NCBI GenBank assembly: GCA_028554755.1
Contig: JAPTOF010000011.1
Location: 310,001-374,000, forward strand
Reading direction: 5' to 3'
Length of the DNA stretch: 64,000 nucleotides
Source of the DNA: Cordia subcordata
Lineage: Eukaryota > Streptophyta > Magnoliopsida > Boraginales > Cordiaceae
The notes under the pieces were generated by a model that saw nothing but the letters and a program-made list of their open reading frames with translations, did no database searches and had not been told where the DNA came from. This document shows, one piece after another, positions 1-11,888 of the stretch. The position numbers were made by a program, and so were the translations under genes. Each line of letters opens with the position of its first letter. Positions within the stretch are counted from its first letter, which is position 1.

Positions 1-441
1 GACCGGCTCCTCTTTCTTGCTCGACCGGCTTCAATCTTGATGCTCTCTGGACTGGCCGGTCGACCTAGCCGGTCGACCGGCTTCTTGAGGAACTCGACCG
101 GCTTCACTCTTTTATTCTCTGGAGCGGCCGGTCGACCTAGACGGTCGACCGGCTCTTCTTCTAAGTCGACCGGCTGGATCAGAATGATCTCTTCTTTATT
201 TCTTTTCTTCCGGTCTTCATCCGTTAGCTCATTTCTTCCACGCATAAGCTTGAACCCTTCCAAAACACTCCTAAAACATGGAATATAACACCTAGTATAG
301 TATTTATGCACCTAAATACATTATGTACAAATATTAACAAATATGCATAAACTTTATACTAAGCGCACTCAATTATACTCTAAACATCCTTAAATATGCA
401 TGCAAAAACTAGATGCAAACATGCCCAAATGACACACATCA
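1..441 (-). mobile_element. Ty3-type LTR fragment, antisense (start of LTR)
   Basis: The right edge ends in ACACATCA, the reverse complement of a TGATGTGT LTR start. The same right edge is seen at 14146 and 17369. Bases 1-180 hold a cluster of GTCGACCGG palindromes, followed rightward by the AT-rich LTR start that is shared, by eye, with the copies ending at 7670, 14146 and 17369. The left part lies outside the window. It has inserted close to the right end of the 5' LTR of a copia element, whose primer site lies 33 bp further on. Family assignment is by similarity to copies linked to Tat/Athila-like internal DNA. Confidence 0.6.
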
Positions 442-473
442 TTAGTTTTGCATACTTCATTAGATCCTTCAAG

Positions 474-485
474 TGGTATCAGAGC
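474..485 (+). other. Ty1/copia primer binding site
   Basis: TGGTATCAGAGC, the standard plant Ty1/copia primer site complementary to initiator-Met tRNA. The preceding bases CCTTCA at 466-471 give a CA-ending LTR with a 2-nt spacer. It marks the 5' LTR/internal boundary of the copia element whose gag lies at about 2.5 kb. Confidence 0.85.
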
Positions 486-2450
486 AAGTTACCACTACAC
501 ATGCTTAGGATAATTGATCTAGAACACTAGAATTGAAAAGAACGCTAGTAATTGTCTCGTAGGTGGTGAGAATATGTGTGTTTTTCAATGTGTTACTTGC
601 TGGAATGTTGCTAACCATGCAGGGATTTAATGTTCTCTCATGATGATTCGTATGTATGTTGTTTAAAATTAATGTACGGTCTTCATTGTATGATCATAGG
701 ATGGTTTTACATGTAATTAGTTTACTGGAAATTTTGTAGCTTTAGTTTAAAAGAAGCATAGGAATTATATGGCATGTATTTTTTGGGCCAATTTATGTTT
801 CTTTTAGTATTAGAAGCTTGTATAGGTTTTCTAGCATAATTCCATGTAATATCCCTTTCCATCAGAGAGCATCACAAGTATTCATGGAGAAGAAGGTGAT
901 CAAGATCCATGGAAAGAGGCGTTCAAGGGCTTGGGAAAGCCAAGGGAGGTCTAAACCAATCAAAGAGGCCATTTTGGGCCTAAGGTCCATGGAGCAAAAC
1001 ATTGGCCAAGCTTAAGTTTTTTGGTTGTGGGCCATTATGGCCTAAAGCATTGAACAAGGAGCCATCATGAGAGAACCATGTGCTATGGATGTTTTATTTT
1101 CATGTCTTTATTATATGATTGCTTGTATGTATGATTATGAGCGTGCCCAACGTCACATAGTCACATTGTCCACCTAATAGGATTTAAAACTAGCGAAACC
1201 CTTAGAGTTAGTTTTTTTGAAACAAAGTTGGTTAAGTCCTAACAATCTAAGTTGCTTAGACTAGATAATTGTAAAACAATTAAGTCTAAAGATGCAAACT
1301 AAGATGGCCAAATTGGTTAGGATTTAATTTGTGAACTTTAAAATCCTAAGAACCATATAGGACTTAACTAGATAACTTTGTATTGCCTACCTAAACATTT
1401 CTAAATCCTAGATTTAGGTCTAAACTTTATTTTGATACAAATGGTTAGTTTTGTAACACAAAAAGGATTTATGTCCAAGGGGTGTTAAGATCAAAACTAA
1501 AGGTATTAAGATAAAATAGGGAAAGTCATATTGCCAACTTTAAAGCCCAGGTTTAAGTCAAAATCTATTTGAGTGCCACGTAAAGTTTTAGAAACACAAA
1601 GTTGAATCTCAAAACAAAAGGTATTAGTGAGTTCGGCCACCTCATCAATGGAGTTCATCACTATGGATCGCCTTGTGAGATGTTGACAAAAGTCACTTCC
1701 CTATTAGAGGGCTTTAGTCTAGAACATTTTGAAGTCTTTCGATTCAAAAGGGTTGTATAGATCTGAAACATATGGGACCAAGATGAATAGAGGATAATAA
1801 AACCCTTAATTAAGCAAAAAGATTGAGTATGGAAGGGGATGGAAAAACCCCATGGCTTTCCATATCCAGTTCATGCTAAGAGTAGGAGATGTTAACCTCC
1901 CCATCGGAGAGTGTCATCTTAGCTCAGTTTTAGCAATGCAGACTTAACGTGCACATTCGTAAGGGTGTTAGAAAAGTTCGGCCACTCTATCAGTAGAGTT
2001 CTTTTCCAAAGACCACCTCACTGTTTGTGGATGAGGGTTAACCTCCCTATCAAAGGGCTCAAGTTTAGAACATGCAGGGGAATGGTACAAATGAATGATT
2101 GATACACTCAACTCAAATCATGGGTTCGGTCACCCCATCAGTGGAGGCCCCTAGGAGATTTGAGAGGCTACACAAAATAGTGATTGGACACCATTAGATA
2201 CTGTCTATCTAGATAAGCGTTATCCAAATAGGTTATGGTCTAACTTAATTATTCGCTAGTTCGGCCACCCATCGGTAGAGTTCAAGTGATAGGGTTAAGA
2301 CACTATTACATCATAGTAGTTTGAGGGTTTATCTACTAAATGGCAAAGAATGTAGAAAGTTAAATATATGTTGTTTTCCTCTGTTACATACATATCATAC
2401 TTGAATCATACAAATTTCAATCATTCATTTATAACGTATTTATGTATGTA
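486..2450 (+). repeat. Untranslated leader of copia element with interspersed hairpin-like repeats
   Basis: About 2 kb lies between the primer site and gag with no supported gene. From about 1620 to 2300, two short motifs alternate. One is a GTTCGGCCACC..CATC..TGGAG type (near 1630, 1976, 2124 and 2262). The other is a GTTAACCTCCC.ATC..AG type (near 1889 and 2037, with a weaker copy near 1697). Each has short self-complementary arms such as CCAC/GTGG around a CATCA loop. A long leader is normal for plant copia elements; repeated stem-loops here could be RNA packaging or dimerisation signals, which is inference only. Confidence 0.5.
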
Positions 2451-2454
2451 TCCA

Positions 2455-3290
2455 GTAAAAATGTCGATTAGTTCCTCAAGTGTTTTTTGTGGGTATTCTT
2501 TACAAGAATAGTTAACTAGGCCAAACTATATTGATTGGAAGAGCAACTTGGACAAAATACTCAGCGATGATGGGCACAAGTTTGTCCTTACCCAATTTTA
2601 TGCTCGGATAAGGATCGGAGAACTAATACCTAGCAGGATGCTGAGCAGGGTTGGAGGAGAGCTAATACTATGGCTAAGTGCTATATATTAGCATCTTTGT
2701 TTGATAGCCTACTGATACAGCACGAGGGTTTGAGGACTATTACAGAAATCATGACCTTATTCTCTGAGATGTTCAAAGACATAAGTATGTCGGCAAAGCA
2801 AGTTGCTATGAAAGAGATCATGAATACCAGGATCGTAGAAGGGGAATCTATCATAGACCATGTGCTCAGATTGATGGGTAACTTTAACATTGTTGAGATC
2901 CTTGGTGTTTAGATTGACACTACAACCCGGGTTGAGATGATCTTCAAGACACTACCTAAATCCTTCAAGAAGTTCAAGTTGATTGTTGAGTCAAGCAAGT
3001 TGAGCCATATATTGAAGGAGCTTTAGGACGTAGAGTTCATCATTCAACAAGAGGCGTAGGATTCTATTCTAAGTTAAACCTTCAAGTACTATTCAGTTCA
3101 ATGATAAGGAAAACAATTGAAACGTGGGAAGGGGCAGTTAGATAGTGTTAAGTAATAGAAACATACTAGTCCCAGAAAGAAATGAAAAAGGGTAGTAGAT
3201 GATAAGGCCAAAAAAAAAAAATCTTTAAAAGCGGCGAGAAAGGGCACTAGAAGATAGATTGTCCTAAATACTTAGCCAAGCATGGGAAAA
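2455..3290 (+). pseudogene. Ty1/copia gag, degenerate
   Basis: Reading begins at an ATG near 2461. A stretch related to copia Gag (RPNYIDWKSNLDKIL) follows a stop, then a frame change leads to the open stretch 2670-2912. That stretch has the typical Gag helical region (YILASLFDSLLIQHEG, then EIMTLFSEMF and ARxxEG-like residues). Stops at 2910-2912 and near 3024 break it. Around 3240-3280 a remnant of the CCHC zinc knuckle is visible (DCPKYLAKHGK). Gag would form the virus-like particle and bind the element RNA. It is clearly non-functional from the multiple stops and shifts. The copia lineage cannot be fixed with confidence from this fragment. Confidence 0.7.
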
Positions 3291-5739
3291 GTATTAGCTT
3301 GACTTCTCACGATGAAACCTTTGTGGTACTTGGTTCTACTTGTGAGTAGGCCCTGAGCCAGTAACCATAACTGCTATTTCTAGTAATGGTTTCAAGAGAT
3401 GTGGATAAGAAGTGAAGAAGCTTTATTTTCAGAGTGCGCAGTGAAGCAAAGTATGGGCTTATGCAGTGGGAGTTACATAATTTTTGGATATTAAAGTTAA
3501 TATTTATGTACCAAACATGTGAAAGAACTTTGTTTAAGTTTTCACAAACATTGTATTTTCTATTCTGATTTTAATAGATATAGAATTATTTGTTGTTTGG
3601 TAAAGTACATAATGGTTTAACAATATCTTGTTACACCATCACTGCATAATATAGAGCAAATTTGATCCATGGAAGGATACTTTCTCTTACCAATAACACT
3701 TTGGACACACTCATGTATAAGACATCTTGTCTAAAGCATGATAAGAAGTTAGTTGAGTTTGAGCTTTGCAGCTCATTAGATCTCGAAGTCATAACTTCTA
3801 ATCTTGTCTAAGGGACATCTTGTCTAAGAGCATGATAAGAATTTAGTTAAGTGTTGGCTTCGTAGCTGACTAGATCTCAAAGATGTAACTTCTAATGGTC
3901 TTACCTATGAGGGAAAAATGACTTGCAAAGGTCCGTTCTTCTCTGGGTGACAAGGTGCTCAAAAGTGTTGGAAATTGGTTCACATTAATATATGAGGTTT
4001 CATGAGCTAACTAGTTTGTGAGGTTATAAGTACTAGTTTTGACTAGAGATTGCTCAAGAATACAAATGTGCTCATCTGATGTTACACAAGTCTTTAGTGG
4101 TTTAAGACTAAAGTGGAGCAGAAATTAGATGAATACATCAAATCATCTTTGATCCTAATCAAAGTGGAATATGCCTTACGTGTGAACTCGAGGAATACCT
4201 TGTGGATTATAGATTGTGACTCAGGAATCTACATCAAGTTTTTCCTCACAAGGAAAATAGTGTGGATGAATGGAGAAACTAAATACTTGTAGACATAGAA
4301 AGGCTCATGATATTTTCTATATCACTGTCTATGTCTTAGTGGGAGTATAAAATTGAGATGACAACTTTACATCTTCTGTTTGGTGCCGTTTAAGGCAACA
4401 CATGGGACATTACAAGAAATGTGGTTTCAGCTCAACTTTGTTTGAGCTTAGCTCTATATTTGTTATATTCCAACTAATTTGTTGAGTATCCTTGATAGGT
4501 GGAACCAAAGGTTAAAAATGTACTATTTCTTGATATTCTTTTTAGACCAGAGGAAGAATCACATATCAGTCTGAGGAGCAAAAATGCTTGTTGGCATTTA
4601 TACTAGATATTCAGAGAATGATAAATAGGATTCAATACTTGCCAGATTCTAGATTTGCTTTATAGGAGATCTTTTTTTTTTTTAGATGAATATGCACCAT
4701 CTTAAAAAAAGAAGAATACTGTACGTTATCATTGTTACACCCGAAGCCTTATCATAGTGGAAGGATCACTATATAACCTAATAAATGCTCAGGAAAGTCT
4801 TCTTGACAAGTTTCCAAAGTTTTGGGATTGTGGTTCTCACTAGACACGAGCAATTTCTATTTTAGATGTTTTGCCATTGATGTATAGTAATAGATTTAGA
4901 GTTCGTTACTTTAATTATATATGGGCTTTTGTAGTTGTATTTGAAGAGGTAAAACTTGTAAGATACAATTAGGTCTACAAGGGACAAAAATGGAGCTAAT
5001 GGAAGGTTTGAGCCTTTATAGCAAGACTGGATACTGGGGGTTATACTCAAAAATCAAATATGAGGAAGCCTTCTATCCAGAAGCCATGCTAGTATCCATT
5101 AGGTGACTCCATTGCTATCACTTGTCTTAGTGACAGTGAGAAATGAAATATGTTTGTCAAGACAGTTTTTTCTTAATTGCAAAGTTTGACGAAGACATCT
5201 AGCTTCATAACCAGACAAGAGCATTGCTCGATGCAGATATCATATGGCATATATAGCAAGTTCGCTTCAAGGCTTAAGTGAAAATCTAATAAATGGCATC
5301 AAATTTGATTAGAAAAACAAGTCTTTGTTTTGATCAATATATTGGTTGACCATAAGCATACAAGGAAGATAACACATATATAGTAAAGGTTAACTCTATC
5401 CCGTGTTTCTATATTAAAGTGGTATTAGTTTAGAATAACATAAAATATTCCAAAGGAGTATTTTTGCCTCCCAGCTATCAGAATGTCTTTATTGAGGTTT
5501 GTTCAATGCCCAGAAGGATAAAGAAGATGTTATAAAGCATTCTGTGCTTTAGTACAGTGGGAGCTTTACAGACTACATGCTGAATACTAGACCACGTGGA
5601 TAGTAGATATCAGTTCAATTATTAGACCAATGGCCCTACATTAGTGGATATGCATATATCTTAGTATCTTTTGGAGAACGAAAAACTATGTGCTGAGACA
5701 TTAGAAGGAAGATTGGAAAACTATGGTGAAAAACCATGT
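3291..5739 (+). pseudogene. Ty1/copia pol, heavily degenerate (5' portion of element A)
   Basis: Follows gag on the same strand. A short protease-like remnant lies near 3320-3360. From about 4895 the DNA aligns by eye with the better kept RT at 10400-10700: the VxCKWVYKxKxGxDG-like block, then the KARL and GY-Q blocks, are recognisable across several frames. Stops and shifts are frequent throughout. The copy is cut at 5739 by a solo Ty3 LTR and resumes at 7676. Protease and integrase are too decayed to place individually. Older than the copy at 9.95-11.86 kb, judged only by the density of stops. Confidence 0.6.
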
Positions 5740-5744
5740 GTCCC

Positions 5745-7670
5745 TGGTGTCCTTCTTTGAGTGTAAGCTCTAAAGACCCGTAAGTGCACGGATCGATGCA
5801 GTGTAGTGTGTGCAAGAACGGGTGTCGAACCACAGAGAGGCTATGTTGTGAGATGGATTCTACGTGTGTGTTCTAAAATGTGCCTAAAAATAAGAAATTT
5901 AAACTAGCTATTTTTGGGATTTTAGATTTTTTAATGGTTGGGAGCTCTAACTAAAACGAATTAAACTAAACTATGGAGTTGGAAAAAGTGGGGGGCAAGC
6001 TAATCTAGAGGAAACAAATGGAAAGGGGTTAGGGTGACTTCAACTTATGAATGGTTGATTCTATACTCAATTTCTATGGGATTAAAGAATGATGGATTGC
6101 TTTAGTGATTGCTCTTAACTAGGTTGCCAAATTAGTGTCTTAATTTCCCCTAGGACTCAGTACGGGTCCGTCCCTAGGTGGCGCCTCCTAGAGCTACGGT
6201 GTGGTCCTTATGACCTAGGGCCTTAAGAGTAACAAACTAGCTTCCTTGGTGACTTAGAATGAACCTACCCTACTACCTAAATCATTGGCTGGATTTAAAG
6301 CCAAGACCTAGTGTCGCTAAGGTTGACTAAACCTATCCTGAAACCAATTGGCTGGATTTAAAGCCAAAGGAGACTCGGCCTAGGCTAGCCCTAAATTATG
6401 CTTCGTCATTCTAAGGTCACAATAACGGGATTTAACCTGTTAACACATTCATACATGTTCTAAGCCAAGGTGTTCACGAATAAGCGACCTATTCGACTAC
6501 CAAACATCGTCATGCTCGGATTACACCATTAGAAGCAATTAACAATCGACATGTATGCGTTATTGAAGTCGTATTCACTACTAGGCATGCAAATATACAC
6601 ATAAACATGAACATAAGCATTGCCCACTTCATAGCATCCACATATAAACACATAGACATGATTATAGCATGGATTAGATGTGTTTAGTAATAAATAAACT
6701 TCACTTTATACACATGTTACGCATTTACGCATTTATCAAACGCTTAGACATGAATGAGAAAATAACCATTTGAACGAGAAAATAACCATTTGAACGAGAC
6801 AATCAAACATGTATATATAATCAGCCATCTAATCTCATATCATAAGAGTATATAGCTAACCCATTACATAAGTAAAATCACCCTATACAAATCTACTCAA
6901 TCATAATAAAAGATAGAATGAAAGAGAGTTTATGAAGCTTCCCTTTCATCCTAGCTAATCTTGTACAAAGCTCTTGAGCAAACTTGAGTCCAAATATTGA
7001 AACCCTCTAAATTCTCTTGCTGTAAGGTGATGAAATGTGTGAGAGAGTATGTGTGTTGTAGGTGAAGACTAGGGTTAAGTGTGTATGTGTGTGGGTGATA
7101 GGTGTGTAGAGATTCTATCTAAAATTTTCCCAAAAAAAGCTTTCTAAAAGATCCCCCTTTTTAGTCTAAAAATCGGGCTTTTATATCGACTTTTTTCAAG
7201 ATCTGCCGGTCGACCAGCTCTTCTCTTAGCTTGACCAGCTTTTTGGTGATGCTCTCTGCACTGGCTGGGCGACCGGCTCGGTCGACCCACTTTGCAGGGG
7301 TGGTCGTCCGGCTATTTTTGGCACCTCTTTGGAGTGGCCGGTCGACCGGCTCTTTCTTCTTGGTCGTTCGGCTAGCTTCTTTCCTCTATTCTTTGTCTTT
7401 CCGGCCTCTGATCTTCTCCTTTTGGCTCGTACATCTCCCATCTTTATTACCTATCATCGCACAATCCCGATCTTAACCCAAAGTTCACCTAAATCATTGA
7501 AAACAAGCAATTAGTGTAGCAATTTGTCTCTTAAACTCGATATGTACATTTATTTATGCTTAAGCCTATTCTTATCAAAAGTACTACACCAATGCATCCT
7601 TTTTAGCACTTAATACTTCTTAAATATAGGTAAATTACAATGCAAACACCCACATAAACACAACACATTA
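5745..7670 (-). mobile_element. Solo Ty3-type LTR, antisense, with 5-bp TSD GTCCC
   Basis: GTCCC at 5740-5744 and GTCCC at 7671-7675 flank a 1926-bp segment. It starts TGGTGTCC on the plus strand and ends AACACATTA, close to the ACACATCA edge of sister copies. No internal region, primer site or polypurine tract is present, so this is a solo LTR left by recombination. On the minus strand the order is LTR start, then a cluster of GTCGACCGG palindromes (7200-7350), then a TATA-like ATAAAAG (near 7180). A 20-bp unit (GAACGAGAAAATAACCATTT) is tandemly repeated near 6755-6795. It splits the 3' end of copia element A. Confidence 0.75.
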
Positions 7671-7769
7671 GTCCCCATGAAACCTGACTCTTGGAGAGAG
7701 TGTTTGCCACACAGGTTGAGTCATTTAGGAACATGGTTTGGCAGTAGTGTTCTTTAGTGCAAGTGGGAG
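7671..7769 (+). mobile_element. 3' end of copia element A with polypurine tract
   Basis: Short continuation of the copia internal DNA after the solo LTR. It ends in a purine run (AAGTGGGAG, 7761-7769) directly before the LTR. The same order is found before the next LTR (AAGTCGGAGA, about 11879-11888). It joins the left part of the pol remnant at the GTCCC duplication. Confidence 0.55.
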
Positions 7770-9855
7770 TTATTGGGTTTGTATGCCCTAAAGACCACAA
7801 GTGCAAGATGTTTATTAGATACTAGACATAATACTCCCAAGTTTTCTTTTGTTAATATGATTGATTTTTGCACACTATATCCTCTCCACTGTGCGTTGAT
7901 GCAATACATGAAGGCCCAATGACATTAACTAAAGATTTGGGTGCGCTGCAGGGCTGGACGAACAGTAAGTCCAAGTCTAGTCTTAGTAATGTCATAAATA
8001 AGTCCATCACTGCATGGTGGTGCTAGGCACTCTACTAGCAAAAGGTTATAGTGAGCAAGTCTCTTTGTGAGAGTGACCTACCTTGGTCATTGGAGGCCTT
8101 TGCGAACTTATCTCTCTAGTACGTGTGTCACGCACTGGACCGGACCACTGTGAGTTAGCTTTTATGTACTACTATGAAAGTTAGAAAACACAATACTCAC
8201 TGCAGCTAAGTGGCCAATGCTCTTAATCTTGAGCGTACGTGGATGATCTAACGGATCCAGCGTTTAGCACTTTGATCCACTATGAGTGAGACCTTACTTG
8301 GCTAAGGTTAACAACTCTGTGCGTTGGGTGTTGAGTTTTGGTTAGTTGGGACATGCATATGCAATAGTAGATTTTATGTGCCCCCTTGGTCTTGTCCGTA
8401 CGATCAACTAAATCTAGATCTAGTGATATAACCCTTCAAGGGTATATCAGTCATTTAACTTGTGGGTCGCTCCTAAGATCAAGAGTAATGTGACTAGAAG
8501 ATGATTGATATCTTGGACAAGTTATTCCAAGGTTTAGAGATAGTTAATAAGGTGATGATACAGCCAAAGGACCGACCTTGACTACGAGCATACATAGAGG
8601 GGCGTTTTGGTCATTTTGCTTAGTAGGTCAAAGACAAAGGTCACTCGTTGGTGTGACAAGGTTCTGACATCCAGTAATTATCCTTGGAGTACGGCTTTAG
8701 TCTTGTGGTGAAAAAGACTAGGGTCAAAATGGTCATTGTAGCCTAAGAGGAGGCAAGGGCATTTTTGTAATTTTGGGAGCCAAAGGTATTTATGTCTTTT
8801 GGTCCCTCTACTAGCCGAACATTGTTTTAAGCATGAGAAGTCTTTGCTTGGATTGGTCGATTGCTAAATGCGTGTTTTTGTAAGAGTTCTAATTGCATTA
8901 GGATTCTTGGAAATAAGAAATAAGATATGTTCTTAATTCTTATTGGTTCAAGTTTTAATGTAGATAATTAGAATGTGTGTTAATCTCTTTCCTAAAGCTT
9001 CTAAGGGTGTGAGATGTGACTTTTGAGTAAGGTTTCCAAATTAGGATGGAGTTGTTATATTTTACAAAATAATTCAAATATCTTGAACTTGAAGTTTTCT
9101 ATCTTGGAATATTAATTTTTTGTCGAGTCATCTTCCAAGGAGGCGTCCAAATTTAGAAAGAAGAAAGAGATAGTGGGCCCCACAAGTTTTAGAAGATTTG
9201 TTGGGATTTAAATTCTAGAATATTAGAGAGTTGGTTTTAATTTGAAACTCTTATCACCTAAAGATCTTTTACTTGAATTTAAACTCCTCGAGATAAAATC
9301 CCAGTCTACCTAGGAGTTCTATTGCTAAGAGAACTCATAAAAGGGGTCAACTAAGTCTAATAAAATATATAAGTTTTTGTATGTCAAAAAAAATATTGGA
9401 GATACACACATTCTTGGAGAAGTTTAGAAAAGAAAGAATCCGCTTCTTCTCTTGATCGACCAAAAACAAAAATAGGCTTCTACAATTCTAAAACCACTTC
9501 TTTCACCAAGAATTTGGTTCTTGCTTATTGATAACATCTCCTTGGTCATAATAGGGAAGATCAAAAGCTTCTTGGGTCGTTCTTATGGAGTTTTTTTTGG
9601 AGAGAAAAACATAAGAGGACAGAAACTGTCTTTTCCCGTCATAGCCTGCGCAATCTCAGATCCGGGCTTGATCGGGTGTCCATCACTCATCAGATCGTTT
9701 TGAAATTTTAGGAGGATGTTCTACTCTTCTAGGGATTCAAATCCAATGGTTAGATTGTTTATTAGAGGTCCAGAAGGCAGTCCAATAATAAATAAAATTT
9801 TTTGGTCATTTTTCTACTCTTTGAGGTAATTTTGTTCTAACAATTTTACTTTGTG
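7770..9855 (+). mobile_element. Ty1/copia LTR (first of two related LTRs)
   Basis: Starts just after a polypurine tract, with GTATGCCCTAAAG near its start; the LTR at 11889 has the same arrangement. The two share long matching blocks, for example around the TGTCACG(C/T)A(C/T)TGGAC and CGACCTT..C..(C/G)G..TACATAGAGGGGC segments, but differ at many sites. The right boundary is approximate because the two ends do not match well. It serves as 3' LTR of element A and probably 5' LTR of element B. No primer site follows it: the next recognisable sequence is late pol at 9956. Confidence 0.6.
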
Positions 9856-9955
9856 TTCTTGTTTATTCTATGCATTTGCGGCATTATTGTATGAAAGTAT
9901 TTATTTTTCCACTGTGCCAGGGTTAAAATTATTAAATATTACCTAGGGTGAGTCT

Positions 9956-11862
9956 TGCATGCTCCATAGATCCTTCAGATCCGAGTTGTGCTATTTTGTT
10001 GGGTATCCTAAGAGAACCAAAGGTGGGATCTTTTATAATTCTAAAGGGCAAAAGGTGTTTATAAGAACCCATGCTAGATACTTAGAGAATGATGAAATGA
10101 TCCAGAAAACACCAGATTCTAAAGTTGTTCTAGAAGAGATTTCATAAGAATCTCCAATAACACTTGTGGTAACTGTGAATGAAAAGAAACAACATATTAT
10201 ACCCAATATATCAGAGCCTCATCATAGGGCAAAGATATCCATGCCTCCTAATAGATACTATGGAAAGTCCTTTCAGACATCTTCAGAGGATCAGGTGGTA
10301 GATCCCATAAGTTATAATGAAGCAGTTTCTGACACAGATGCAGACCAATGGCATAAGGCAATGGATTCAGAGTTAGAATCTATATATTCTAACAAAGTCT
10401 GAGATCTTGTAGTTGCACCTGAAGGGGTAAAACCTATAAGGTGCAAATGGGTCTACAAGAGAAAAAGAGGAGTTGATGGAAAAGTTAAAACCTTTAAAGC
10501 AAGATTGGTGGAGAAAGGTTATACTCAGAAAGAAGGGATCGATTATGAGAAAACTTTCTCACTAGTAGCCATGCTTAAATCCATCAAGATACTTCTTGCG
10601 ATTGCATGTCATTATGACTACGAGATATGGCAAACGGATGTCAAGACAGCTTTTCTTAATGGAGAGCTTGACGAGACCAGTTACATGACACAACCAGATG
10701 GATATGTTGCTAAAGGCTAGGAACATATGGTTTGTAAGTTGAAAAAATCCATTTGTGGATTAAAGCAGGCATTTAGAGTATGGAACATTAAATTTGAGTG
10801 GGCAATTAAGTCTTATGGTTTTGATCAAAATATTGATGAACCTTGCATGTATAAGAGGCATAATGGAAATGCTATAGCTTTTTTGGTTCTATATGCGGAT
10901 AATATCCTGCATTGGAAATGATGTGGGGATGTTATCATCTATCAAGGTTTGGCTTTCTACTCAATTTCAAATGAAGGATTTAAGAGAAGCTAGTTATATT
11001 CTAGGCATCAAGCTTATGCGAGATCATAAGAATAGAAGGCTAGCCTTATCTCAAGCTTCATTTATTGAGAAGATATTGGCCAGGTTCAACATGCAAAACT
11101 CTAAAAAGGCCTCATTACGTTCTAGATATGGAGTTTATCTATCTCAGGATCAATTTCCTAAAACACCCGAGGAGATAGAAAGCATGAAGCGAGTTCTTTA
11201 TGCTTCGGCAGTTGGAAGCCTCATGTACGCCATGTTATGTACTAGATCAAATATTTTCTTTGCTGTTGGCATGGTCAGTAAATATCAATCAAACCATGGA
11301 TTGGCACGTTGGGCCATAATTAAGCATATATTCAAGTTTCTGTAAGGGACTAAGGATTATGTGCTAGAATACCGTGTAGATGATCTAATGCCATTAGCTT
11401 ATATAGACTTAAATTTCCAGTCTGATAGAGATTCCAGAAAGTCCACTTCTAGATATATTTTCACGCTATTAGGAGAAGCTATTTCATAGAGAAGTGTGAA
11501 GCAAAATTGTATTCCTCACTCTACAAAAGAAGCCGAGTTTGTAGCAGCATCTGAGGCTGCAAAAGAGCCAATATGGCTAAAAAAAGTTCCTTTTAGACCT
11601 AAAGGTTGTGTTGGCAGCTTGCAGACTGATAACGTTGTATTGTGACAAAATGGTGCTGTTTCACAATGCAAAGAGCCCAAGAATCAGAAAAAGGATAAAC
11701 ACATTGAACGGAAATATCATTTGATCCATGAGTTTATCCAGAGAGGATATGTAATAGTTGAAAAGATAGCTTCAGCGAAAAACCTGGTAGACCATTTACA
11801 AAGACTCTTCCAGAAAAAATGTTTACCACACATTTAGAGTCTATGGGTATTAGATTGTGTAG
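9956..11862 (+). pseudogene. Ty1/copia pol remnant: integrase end, RT and RNase H
   Basis: Domains in order: the integrase C-terminal block (CYFVGYPKRTKGGIFYNSK, 9990-10050); RT from about 10430 (RCKWVYKRKRGVDGKV, then TDVKTAFLNGELDE at 10636-10677); the catalytic YVDD replaced by YADN near 10893; and RNase H from about 11400 (DRDSRKSTSRYIFTLLGE, then HSTKEAEFVAASEA at 11520-11560). Stops occur at 10148, 10400, 10718, 10919, 11345, 11488 and 11643, plus a frame change near 10900. Reverse transcriptase and RNase H would copy the element RNA. Gag, protease and most of integrase are missing between the LTR and this segment. The loss of the catalytic Asp pair and the stops make it inactive. Confidence 0.85.
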
Positions 11863-11888
11863 AAGTGATGTTTAGTGCAAGTCGGAGA

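Noticed and set aside
37..288. 83-codon plus-strand frame at the left edge
   Set aside because: It is a translation of GTCGACCGG palindromic repeats in an LTR, with no protein family resemblance.
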